DNA from: Anaspis maculata
Taxonomy: Eukaryota > Arthropoda > Insecta > Coleoptera > Scraptiidae
Direction: 5' to 3'
DNA: 64,000 nucleotides
Assembly (NCBI GenBank): GCA_949128115.1
Contig: OX421963.1
Location: 77,495,635-77,559,634 of the forward strand
Below, piece after piece: positions 58,201 through 64,000 of this stretch (the stretch's first letter is position 1; each line of letters opens with the position of its first letter). The position numbers and the translations under genes are program-made. Below the pieces are notes generated by a model that was not told where the DNA came from, did no database searches, and saw only the letters and a program-made list of their open reading frames with translations.

Positions 58201-60010
58201 AGCACTGCTACTCCCTACTACGGTAGAGCAGACCAAGCAAATAGTGGTCCTCGTCATAAATCAAGTGGGCGCCATTTTTGCTGCCGAGTATACGTCCAGA
58301 AGAACTGCGATTCGAGTGACCTAAGTGATTTTGCTTTCAAGTTCTCAAATCTGACTTATCGACGATCTTTGAAACTTTGCAGTTGGTTATACTGCTGTTA
58401 TTCGGCACGATGATTGACGACGACACAGATTCCGTCCGGGTCATTTTTCAAACGCATTTTTAGCACATTCCCGCGACAGCTGGACGGAAAGTTTTACCAG
58501 GACGTGAAATCCGACGCTTTTGCTCCATTTTACTGAATAAGGGCGCAATTTTTCGACCAGTTTCTAATATTGATAGAAGATATTAATAGTCATTTTGACT
58601 ATTAATCCAAATACATTATTACAGACCCAGGAATGCAAATGAGATCTGATTGGTATAAGCCACTTCCTGCTGAGAAATCCGCCCTTTCTCTTGTCGTCCG
58701 GAGGAGTACTACTTGCCAGTATCCACTTTTCAGGTCGAAAACCATGTTGATCCAGAAAGTGTGCTCAGTCTATCGTCTATACTGGGTAATGGGCAGCTGT
58801 CGTCCATGGTAGTAGCTCCTTCTATTACGAAGGCTTCGGTTCCTTTCTCAATGAACTTCATCGCAAGTTCTTGCTCTTTGCTTGAGAGATGTTTCCATTC
58901 TGGGGGCAATGTTGTCACGATTTCGTCTCTTGGACGCGCGGAAGAAGTTGGTCCAGGTGTTACACCATTTTTGTAACGCGCTATTCACAGTGTTCCAGCA
59001 ACTTTCCACAATAAATCTAGAATCCCACTTCTGACACCAATTGGAGGCATGTACGATTCGCTCCTGCCAAGAAACGCTGCGGTTGGTGGGGATCTCTGGG
59101 AATTTTATCTAACCTAGCTTGCAACCCTCCGTCAACATAACAAGCGAGTACTGCCAAATCAATTAAAGTCAAGTATTTTGAAATGTCACCGTGAACATAA
59201 ATTGGAATTTTTGAATCGTATTGTTGAATCGTTCATGAGGGTGTAAACTATCTAGAGACCGTCTAGAGGACTCGAGGAAGTCTCGAGTGTTCGTACCGCA
59301 GCGTGGCATTTCTAGCGTACAAAAAGGGGGGCGAGCTTCTGACTACAGAGGCCGCTCAATGACAGCCTCTGACTACAGAATGTTTTTCCGACTACAACCC
59401 TGTCCCCACAAGAAATAAAATTTGTTCATGTGAATAATTTCTTGAACATGTTTTTTTTTTTCAGGTATTAGACGTAGTTCTGAGATGGGGCTACTGGGAC
59501 GAAGCGGACCGCAAAGACAACCACCTGATCCTCACCAACTTGAACAAGTACTACGATTTCATCGAAAACAAGCTCCTGCCCGTCGTTTCGGGCGATCTGA
59601 GATTCGCCGATTCGAAAACGCGCAACTTCAAACCGTTCATGTTCGAATTCTCCCAGGCCAAACTCACCTGCTTCAAAGACAGAACCGTAAGTTGACTTTT
59701 TTTCGTCCGTAAAATTTCATTTCAATCGAAATTATCTCAGTGCGAGCACAAAATGTTCACGTGGAACGTGGAAGACGTCATTTGGTACTTGGGACACGAA
59801 CCGAAACGCAACCCTCAGTCCATCTGGACGGTGACGTTTATCGAAACCAAGACTCACCCGAAACGGACGAAGAGCTCGCCGTATTTCGGCAACATCATGG
59901 CCTGGAGCGATCCGACAACGAGAGCGAGCTGGCTGGCCGCCATGCTCAAAGCTCGCTACCAAGACAGCCTGACACCGCCGGCAATGCACGTGAATTTGAT
60001 TTCCAATTGA
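31288..60010 (+). CDS. ARAP/RhoGAP15B-type Rho GTPase-activating protein
   Basis: Eleven exons: 31288-32233, 43468-44122, 49911-50104, 51788-52023, 52665-52788, 54562-54774, 54858-55045, 57075-57317, 57583-57717, 59465-59686 and 59741-60010. They join in frame to 3426 bp, 1141 aa. Start: MSATPIPAPR, with AAA before the ATG. Residues 1-460 are disordered, with PxxP, poly-Ser, a PPPPP run and poly-Gln. A PH domain covers about 465-575 (KKGMLYK...WMQCIAESL), a second about 588-695 (MGWAYLREG...WCHIVKL). RhoGAP covers about 700-880 and includes GIYRRPG with the likely arginine finger at R727, plus LKRFFRDLPEPLL. A Ras-association domain (about 915-1005) and a C-terminal PH (about 1015-1125) follow. 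It should stimulate GTP hydrolysis by Rho-family GTPases at PIP-rich membranes. SAM, ArfGAP and ankyrin parts of vertebrate ARAPs are absent, as I recall for fly RhoGAP15B. The 57717 donor is GC. The exon 8 acceptor (57075 or 57081) is uncertain by two codons. Confidence 0.9.
32605..33231. mobile_element. Element with TACAGGGTGAGTCA / GACACCCTGTA ends
   Basis: Begins TACAGGGTGAGTCA and ends TTTTGAGACACCCTGTA. The ends share the window-wide CACCCTGT terminus. A 178-bp MITE (32657-32834) is nested inside. Confidence 0.45.
32657..32834. mobile_element. MITE, AGGTGCGTTCAGTCAG family (copy 1)
   Basis: Terminal inverted repeats AGGTGCGTTCAGTCAGCTTA and TAAGCTGACTGATTGCACCT. It is the same family as 45736-45901, with the internal GCAAGCGCAGCGACG block inverted relative to that copy. 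Flanking triplets TGA/TAA are a decayed TWA-type target duplication. Confidence 0.8.
34316..35804. mobile_element. 1.5-kb composite inverted-repeat element
   Basis: The outer ends CCTGTACA(C)GGTGATCCAC and its complement GTGGATCACCCTGTACAGG form ~100-bp inverted repeats (34316-34425 with 35695-35804). Inside is a second inverted pair (34450-34481 with 34913-34944; 34618-34735 with 34785-34890). A third element, 35208-35662, begins TACAGGGTGCCGCAAAAA and ends TTTTTGCGGCACCCTGTA. This looks like related elements inserted within one another. No transposase. Confidence 0.7.
36833..36987. mobile_element. MITE-like element, TTCCTTTTAC family (copy 1)
   Basis: Imperfect inverted ends (ATAGCTGTATTCCTTTTACG and TGAAAGGAACGCAGCCAGCTAT) flank a GA-rich interior with GTTAGAGAGAGAGAG. 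The interior resembles the element at 43248-43399, so both likely belong to one family. Confidence 0.55.
37214..37526. mobile_element. Inverted-repeat element, ~30-bp ends
   Basis: GTGTGCTACCATTGTATAAC with TTCTAGTAGG is mirrored by CCTACTAGTAATGG and TATACAATGGTGCTACAC about 280 bp later. MITE-like, with no coding frame. Confidence 0.65.
40836..40919 (+). ncRNA. Candidate pre-miRNA-like hairpin
   Basis: An 84-nt hairpin. The 19-bp lower stem is AATAAATGAACCCAGTAGA with TCTACTGGGTTTATTTGTT, fully paired allowing G-U. It is followed by a bulged middle and a 7-bp upper stem TCACAGC/GCTGTGA with a TACAGTT loop. The size and mixed pairing resemble animal pre-miRNAs, and it sits in an intron in sense orientation. 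I do not recognise a known miRNA seed. A tiny MITE is the alternative. Confidence 0.35.
43248..43399. mobile_element. MITE, TTCCTTTTAC family (copy 2)
   Basis: Terminal inverted repeats ATATTAGGCGCCTTCCTTTT and AAAAGGAAAGCACCTAATAT. The interior is rich in GAGA (GTTAGAGAGAGAAAGAG). It lies only ~70 bp before exon 2 of the RhoGAP gene. Confidence 0.75.
44917..45134. mobile_element. Element with three GGGGCCCTATTTTCG motifs
   Basis: GGGGCCCTATTTTCGGGAGA starts at 44917 and a second direct copy (GGGGCCCTATTTTCGAGAGA) at 45036. A third, inverted copy ends at 45134 (TTCCCGAAAATAGGACCCC). Each is next to GATCCGTT and TTGCTAGGCAAC. It is either a 218-bp MITE with an internal duplication or a nested pair. 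Confidence 0.7.
45264..45391. mobile_element. MITE with TTA target duplication, TGGCGTTTTCGGCTC ends
   Basis: A 128-bp insert with TIRs TGGCGTTTTCGGCTCACACG / CGTGTGAGCCGAAAACGCCA. TTA flanks it at 45261-45263 and 45392-45394. The TGGCG start and TTA duplication match the MITE at 11183-11376, pointing to PIF/Harbinger-type mobilisation. Confidence 0.85.
45736..45901. mobile_element. MITE, AGGTGCGTTCAGTCAG family (copy 2), TTA target duplication
   Basis: TIRs AGGTGCGTTCAGTCAGCTTA / TAAGCTGACTGAACGCACCT, with TTA at 45733-45735 and 45902-45904. It is 166 bp, with a near-perfect match of ends to the copy at 32657. Confidence 0.85.
47301..47520 (+). repeat. Noncoding block duplicated in intron 3 (copy 1)
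   Basis: Shares with 51487-51715, in the same orientation and order: GTTGTTCAAAATGCAACCC, ATTAAATTTGTTG, GTTTGACCC, AAGTTCAAAGGCT, GCGCACTTCTTTTTCA and a later CGG(C/T)TT..GCCTCG. The matches are spread over ~220 bp with diverged spacers. Confidence 0.65.
47891..48501. mobile_element. 0.6-kb fold-back element with CACCCTGT end
   Basis: TACAAGATGAATCAATTTTA at the left and TGATTCACCCTGTAT at the right. The arms (about 47891-48130 and 48265-48501) are complementary with moderate divergence, sharing GATCAAACTTTGGGA, ATTCAGCATAAGCTGG and CAAATTAGCTTGAATTC. The centre has a G tract (48168-48178). Confidence 0.75.
50105..51787 (+). other. Intron 3 of the RhoGAP gene (1.7 kb)
   Basis: No exon inside. 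Its distal part (51487-51715) carries the second copy of the intron-2 block. Confidence 0.6.
51487..51715 (+). repeat. Noncoding block duplicated from/to intron 2 (copy 2)
   Basis: Contains GTTTAAAATGCAACCCAAGA, ATTAAATTTGTTGTCGGCTG, GTTTGACCCTG, AAGTTCAAAGGCT and GCGCACTTTTTTTTCA in the same order as 47301-47520. Confidence 0.65.
52991..53117. mobile_element. Hairpin MITE, ~50-bp arms
   Basis: ATACCGTATGATCAAAAATT...TAGGCAGGCTGTGGTCTGG (52991-53040) is almost exactly mirrored by CCAGACCACAGCCTGCC...TTTTTGATCATATGGTAT, leaving a ~27-bp loop. It lies in intron 5 of the RhoGAP gene. Confidence 0.85.
53118..54561 (+). other. Remainder of intron 5, RhoGAP gene
   Basis: No exon recognised. A GC-richer stretch at 54060-54200 (CAGGGCTGCGATTCGAATCG, CCGGTATAGCAGTACCCGGCGCC) may be a transposon remnant, but I cannot assign it. 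Confidence 0.4.
55287..55700 (+). repeat. LTR-like repeat fragment (copy 2)
   Basis: Parallels 16512-17010: GCGGATTTCGCGTTGGATTC, TGAGACGATCGTTTAAAACAC, TATAAATACACGTCAG (TATAAATA at 55361-55368), ATATGGCTTCGAGGCGACTC, CCTCCGCCAA. It lies in intron 7. Its continuation seems to be interrupted by the element at 55719-56409. Confidence 0.55.
55719..56409. mobile_element. 0.7-kb element with AATAGGGTCCTTGCA ends
   Basis: AATAGGGTCCTTGCACGA at the left is matched by TGCAAGGACCCTATT at the right, with similarity continuing (TTTTAT) to ~25 bp. The interior is GC-richer and has two TGACGTCATCGTG motifs (about 55898 and 56216). No clear target duplication and no transposase frame. Confidence 0.6.
56737..56787. 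repeat. Perfect 24-bp hairpin, 3-nt loop
   Basis: AATTGTTTTTGAGTTCAACG plus ATGT is followed by CAA and its exact complement ending in CAAAAACAATT. There are no mismatches. It lies in intron 7 of the RhoGAP gene. Confidence 0.9.
57850..58294. mobile_element. Tc1/mariner-like MITE, ~110-bp inverted repeats
   Basis: TACACTCGGCAGCAAAAATA at the left and TTTTTGCTGCCGAGTATAC at the right. The inverted similarity continues through GCGCCCACTT, CGTAGTAG and CTCGAGATGAAT. A flanking TA could be the target duplication. The ends resemble those of Tc1/mariner elements. No transposase. Confidence 0.65.
58620..58985 (-). pseudogene. Ty3/gypsy reverse-transcriptase fragment
   Basis: On the minus strand the frame reads through VTPGPTSSA, DSCPLPSIDD and LSTLSGSTWFS, which is the start of a gypsy-class RT palm. 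A stop follows. The expected DLKSGYWQV motif continues in a different frame, and a FSAGSGLYQ-like motif lies further on. It is therefore frameshifted and truncated, with no protease, RNase H or integrase nearby. It is an inert relic inside intron 9, antisense to the host gene. Confidence 0.75.
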
Positions 60011-60323
60011 ACGACTGATTCGACTACCGAATTTGTACTTAATCAGTGATTAAGTACGGAAAAGCTTGCTTTGTAGCTTCGTTTTAGAAAGCTGTCGTTG
60101 CTTCCGATTTCATAATACCGATTGCCCGTGATCGTCACAGTGATAGTTACCAGTCTGCAAATTCCTTTTTTTTTCTTTTCTCAAATAGTGCAATTTACTT
60201 ATGTTCCGTTATTACTTAAGAAGTGTTAAGATTCACAGTTTTTCTTGTAGTCTAAATATCAGTGGGATTATCAACCATCATTTCGCACAGTGACTCATCC
60301 CTGATGCAAATACACACAAATGG

Positions 60324-60722
60324 GATACGAGTATGGCCCGACCCTTGCCCAAACTGCCGTTCCCGTATTATTTATTGCAGACTTACCTGGTGGTGATTCG
60401 CTGGAACTGGAAGTTAAGAGGTTCACAATTTGGTGACACTGACACAGTTTGTCCAAAATTAAACAAACAGTTTGTCCAAAATTGGACAACCTGGCATACT
60501 TTCCCGATTATCCACTTTCTGACCAACTGCGTCATTGTCACCAAATCCAAATTGAAAACGTTCTTCAACGTTTTTCGGCTTCACTTTTGCAAGAAACGTA
60601 CATTTTACTCTCTAGCCGTTTTGTTCCAAGTCCCCAGTTCTTGCGGATCGCCACCAGGTCAGTCTGCAATAAATTATACGGGGACGGCAGTTTGAGCAGA
60701 AATAGGGCCGTGCTCGTTTCCA
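60324..60722. mobile_element. Fold-back element in the RhoGAP 3' region
   Basis: Arms about 60324-60410 and 60626-60722: ACGAGTATGGCCCGAC and AAACTGCCGT pair with ACGGCAGTTT and GGGCCGTGCTCGT; TTATTTATTGCAGACTTACC pairs with GGTCAGTCTGCAATAAATTA. A second dyad in the centre (TTTGGTGACACTGAC with GTCATTGTCACCAAA) makes a branched stem. One arm contains an AATAAA. Confidence 0.7.
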
Positions 60723-61100
60723 TTAATACGGATCAGGAATGAGTCGCTTCACTGAATTAACGAACTTGACTATATGAGGTACGGCGTCAATCAAAGGCTT
60801 GACGACATATACCTAAAGATTATTCACCCTAAACAATGACTGAATAGTAAACGTGGTGCTCGTGGATTCCTAAGTTGTCTTCTTGCCAAAAGTTTTATAT
60901 TATATTTTATATTATAGCCCCCTTTTTAATCATGCCATTTTTTATATTATTATATCATTAATATTGTGATTATTACAGTATGATAGCAGGCCAAGTTTTT
61001 CCATTGTAGTTATAATTAGTAATGAATTTTAAAGGAGAACTCTGGCCTCTCTGTAGCATTAATTGATAATAATTATATTTTAAATTTTAAAATTAGTAAG

Positions 61101-61106
61101 AATAAA
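61101..61106 (+). terminator. Poly(A) signal AATAAA, RhoGAP gene
   Basis: AATAAA in the 3' flank, ~1.1 kb after the stop. It is the last candidate before the convergent gene. Confidence 0.45.
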
Positions 61107-61220
61107 CTTTTTATACAGAAGAAGCTCTTTGCGTTTATTGATTTTGAAAAACAATTCAGAAGCAGTGTATATGTGGAAATATCGCAAAATAGTGCTTTGT
61201 TTTCGATTCTAGAGTAAGCA

Positions 61221-61523
61221 TTATTCAGGAACCGGAATCATCTCCTTGAATTTTTCCAAGCCCGCTGCGTTGCACTCTTCGAAATAAGGCAGCTCTTTTC
61301 CAGTCTTCAGCCAATCGGCCAGTTGCGGGAATCGCTCAGCGTCAATAGGGACGAACAATTCCACGGCGACCAGAGTGGCCAGAATGCTCAGATCGGCGAT
61401 CGACATTTCATCTCCGGCCAGCCACGGGTGGCCGTTTAGGAACTCTTCGAGGAATCCGAAGGCTTCGATCAGCTTGTCTTGATCGTCCTCCGAAATGTCT
61501 CCGGTGCCGGCAAAGTACGGCGC
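61221..61523 (-). CDS. Glutathione S-transferase (Delta/Epsilon-like), C-terminal exon
   Basis: A single terminal exon of 303 bp after the acceptor ATTCCAG, encoding 100 residues and a TAA stop. The sequence APYFAGTG...EEFLNGHPWLAGDEMSIADLSILATL is the helical GST C-terminal domain. HPWLAGD and the SIAD N-capping box are typical of insect Delta/Epsilon enzymes. Family role: conjugation of glutathione to electrophilic toxins and peroxidation products in the cytosol. The N-terminal thioredoxin-fold exon(s), with the catalytic Ser, are not found up to 64000, so the upstream intron exceeds 2.4 kb and the gene is partial here. It is convergent with the RhoGAP gene. Confidence 0.88.
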   Translation of the reverse strand, partial: APYFAGTGDISEDDQDKLIEAFGFLEEFLNGHPWLAGDEMSIADLSILATLVAVELFVPIDAERFPQLADWLKTGKELPYFEECNAAGLEKFKEMIPVPE

Positions 61524-64000
61524 CTGGAATTATCGAATACATCACATGGTTTGTATCGACGGTACGGGTTATTGATGGTCCTAATAAAGGTTAAAGCATC
61601 ACAATCAAAGGCCATCCACCCACGGCCCACACACTCTGAGGGGGGAATAAGGGAAAAAAGCGGAATTGGGTTCGCGTGCTTTTTAAGTGAGGTAATTGAG
61701 CACATCCAGGTTCGAAGACAATATTGATTTTGTGATCAGTGTTTGATACAAACACACAGACCTAAAAATAAAAATAACGAGAATGGGAGGTAGGTATGGG
61801 TACCGAGGTGGGATTAGCATATTGGCCGAAATTAAGGAAAAATTCATATCGTTGAGCACCGAACAAATATTGATTGGGATAAATGTGTAAATTGCGATAA
61901 ATCAATACTTATGGCAATTAGTGCTCGTTGGAATGGAAATTTTCGGAATGCAAGTCATCCATTTCGCGCTATTGAGTTTGTAAATACTGAGTTGAATGCT
62001 GAAAAACGATAAGTAAAAAGCTGAGTGGTGGAATGTCGATTTCCCGGTTATTAAACAGAAACGTAATTTGCACAGACGTTTAAGTAAATTGGCACTGGAA
62101 TTTGGACGGCGGCCAATTTTATTGGTTCGGTTTAATTGATTTGTTTCGATTAAATTAGTGCCCAGAGTAATGGGACAATTTGGCTCAATCAGGTCTGTCG
62201 TATTTAGCAAAAGCCCGGGTCTTTGAAGATTTAATTGGAAGCAGGCTTGTTTGTTTGATATTGAACTGTTCAGATTGACAATTATTTGGTAGCGCTACCA
62301 AAGCTTTAAATTTCATCAATTTTTAAATTAATGTAATATGAATTTACCGTGAGTGAATTAGCCGGAAACTCTTAGGTCTGAAACGACATGAAAAGCCAAT
62401 TTAGAACTTTCTTGCACGAAAAAAGATTAAAATCGAACTTCTTGAGTGATTTTTTTACGAGTTATTCTTGAATGAATACACGGCATTCATGCGGCCAAAG
62501 TTTTCCAATAAATTATCATTCCCTTTCAACTTTAAAGGTCTCCTTTCTTACCCTCTGAAGCACAATTCAATATACTGAGCATGAAACATAGGGAACCATA
62601 CAGTTTGATTAGCTTTTGGCTTCCTCTTGGAAGGTTACGAAGTACAGAATCGGAATCGTTTCAGCACTTTTTACGAGGACCGAGAGCTACATAATAAATC
62701 GAAAGAAAGTTTAGACCGAAACTTGAATGAAAACTTGGAAGAGGTCAAAAGCTCAAATGACTTGAAAATTCTGATAGCAAAACACCAGTGACTGGTGTAG
62801 AACATTAATTTAGTCTTCATATTATTGGAAAGAATAGTGAGGTATGTTTTTTTTTCCATTTTATTGAGGAAAGTTTGGCAATGCCAATCGCAGGTATCTT
62901 GGAAACTTCACTTAGATGAAGAGCAAAGTACCTACAGAGAATGGCGAGAAGTTTGAGGCATTACCTACCTACCAGTTTTGTTCCACTTGAATAATCTAGA
63001 CGACAGATTGTAGCCTGATGTCTTTTGTATTCAGTTTTAAAATTTTCATTGAATACCTACCATTGATGGTAGAGCAAACGATGACGACTGACACGGGTTT
63101 AGTAGAGTCCTTGGATGGATTATTTTTACCCTTAAGGACGGCATTTCTTACTGTTTTTTCTTTGAACGTTTGCTCCATGAAAACCAGTGGAGTGAATGAA
63201 TTGAAAAAAAGGACGGTAATTAAAATCAAGTATGAAAACGCATGAGTACCTATTTCAAAACTTTAAAATTCGAAAAACTCATTTTTTTTTCAAAATTTTT
63301 ATATATTTTTTGAAAAAAGACACTCATTCTCATGCCAGCCCAGATCTGAATCACTTATTTTTTTGTTACATTTTTAGCTGCACAGATTTGGCAGAAACTC
63401 ACGCCACAAGAATATATCTGTTTCTCTTTCGCTCTGCAGCTGATTCGCAGTCTGTTTCAGCCATTAATTCTTTATGCTAGGAAATGCCGTCCTTAATTGG
63501 TGAGCATGGGTCATTTTGACCCAGAAGAATTTTATATCACGCACCACAATAAACAGAGCATGTTACTACTTTGTACTGCTCAGTTTCCTTCCCAAATATT
63601 CCCAGAATACACCTGATCGGGTTCCCTACGAAACTACTAAAAAATGTAAAGAGACTTATTTGGTGGCTTTTTTGACTGAGACGGCAATAAATGCTACCCT
63701 AAATCTTCCAACGAAGTATGATTTCCTTTTCAACTTTGAAGGTCACTCAACCCAGAAAATCAGAACAAATTAATGATTGAAGCAGAGGCGAAAAACACAA
63801 TTAAATAGATAGATCTATCTATTTAGTGGTGTTCTTCGCGAGAAACGTCGATTAAGGGAGATTTCAGTCTAGAAGAATAGAAAGGCAGCTGGGACTGCTG
63901 GGAGTTCAGGAAGTAAATCTGGAAGATAGTCTGGGAACGAAAAGAAGGTATTGGTGCCAATGCCAAATGAAGAATAAAAATGGCCTTTAGAACTTGTTGA
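61524..64000 (-). other. GST intron or upstream sequence, no exon recognised
   Basis: No GST N-terminal motif is visible on the minus strand. The open frames are short and AT-rich and carry no domain. A short palindromic tract AGATAGATCTATCT occurs at about 63807-63821. Confidence 0.5.

Larger units (their letters stand above)
57718..59464 (+). other. Intron 9 of the RhoGAP gene, GC-AG type
   Basis: The donor is AAG|GCAAGT and the acceptor TTTTTTTTTCAG. The join HHTEK|VLDVVL restores the conserved RA-domain frame. The intron carries a TIR element (57850-58294) and a gypsy reverse-transcriptase relic (58620-58985). Confidence 0.8.
60011..61106 (+). other. Likely 3' UTR of the RhoGAP gene
   Basis: From the TGA to AATAAA signals at 60670-60675 and 61101-61106. 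The second is followed by T-rich sequence and lies ~115 bp from the convergent GST stop codon. It contains the fold-back element at 60324-60722. Confidence 0.5.

Overview
The window looks like insect nuclear DNA. It is AT-rich, with short spliced exons, GT-AG introns and AATAAA-type poly(A) signals. It holds a Delta/Epsilon-class glutathione transferase exon, a cluster of SLC5-type transporters and dense small DNA transposons. The frequent TAGGTACCTACC-type words would fit a hemipteran, but that is a guess. I see no prokaryotic operons, CRISPR arrays or phage.

Layout: (1) 1-3.9 kb: repeats, including inverted repeats, a tRNA-derived SINE with a 9-bp target duplication and a fold-back element. 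(2) 3.9-15.05 kb: three intact tandem paralogues on the minus strand, encoding sodium-coupled monocarboxylate-type (SLC5) transporters of 597, 607 and 601 aa. All three have eight exons with matching sizes and intron phases. A 1.5-kb fold-back element with a small MITE nested in one arm lies between copies 2 and 3. (3) 15.05-22.7 kb: repeat-rich, with a hAT-type MITE (8-bp target duplication), a possible LTR fragment, a degenerate ~45-bp minisatellite, a ~160-bp tandem array that changes orientation, and an (ATT)n tract. (4) 22.7-23.6 kb: a compact two-exon gene for a 188-aa protein I do not recognise. (5) 23.6-31.2 kb: repeats, including a 1.66-kb near-perfect inverted repeat. (6) 31.3-60.0 kb, plus strand: one 11-exon gene for a 1141-aa multidomain RhoGAP of the ARAP/RhoGAP15B type (disordered N-terminus, PH, PH, RhoGAP, RA, PH), with an 11.2-kb first intron and one GC-AG intron. 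Its introns carry many MITE-like elements, a gypsy reverse-transcriptase relic and a pre-miRNA-like hairpin. (7) 61.2-61.5 kb, minus strand: the last exon of a glutathione S-transferase whose 5' part lies outside the window.

Functionally the genes are unrelated: plasma-membrane solute uptake, Rho-GTPase signalling and detoxification. What stands out is the mobile-element landscape. A CACCCTGT/ACAGGGTG terminal motif recurs across the window, and at least three MITE insertions show a 3-bp TTA or TWA-like target duplication. I found no convincing new enzymatic or defence system. The best candidates for novelty are the fold-back elements, the unknown 188-aa gene, the hairpin at 40.84 kb and a noncoding block duplicated in two introns of the RhoGAP gene.
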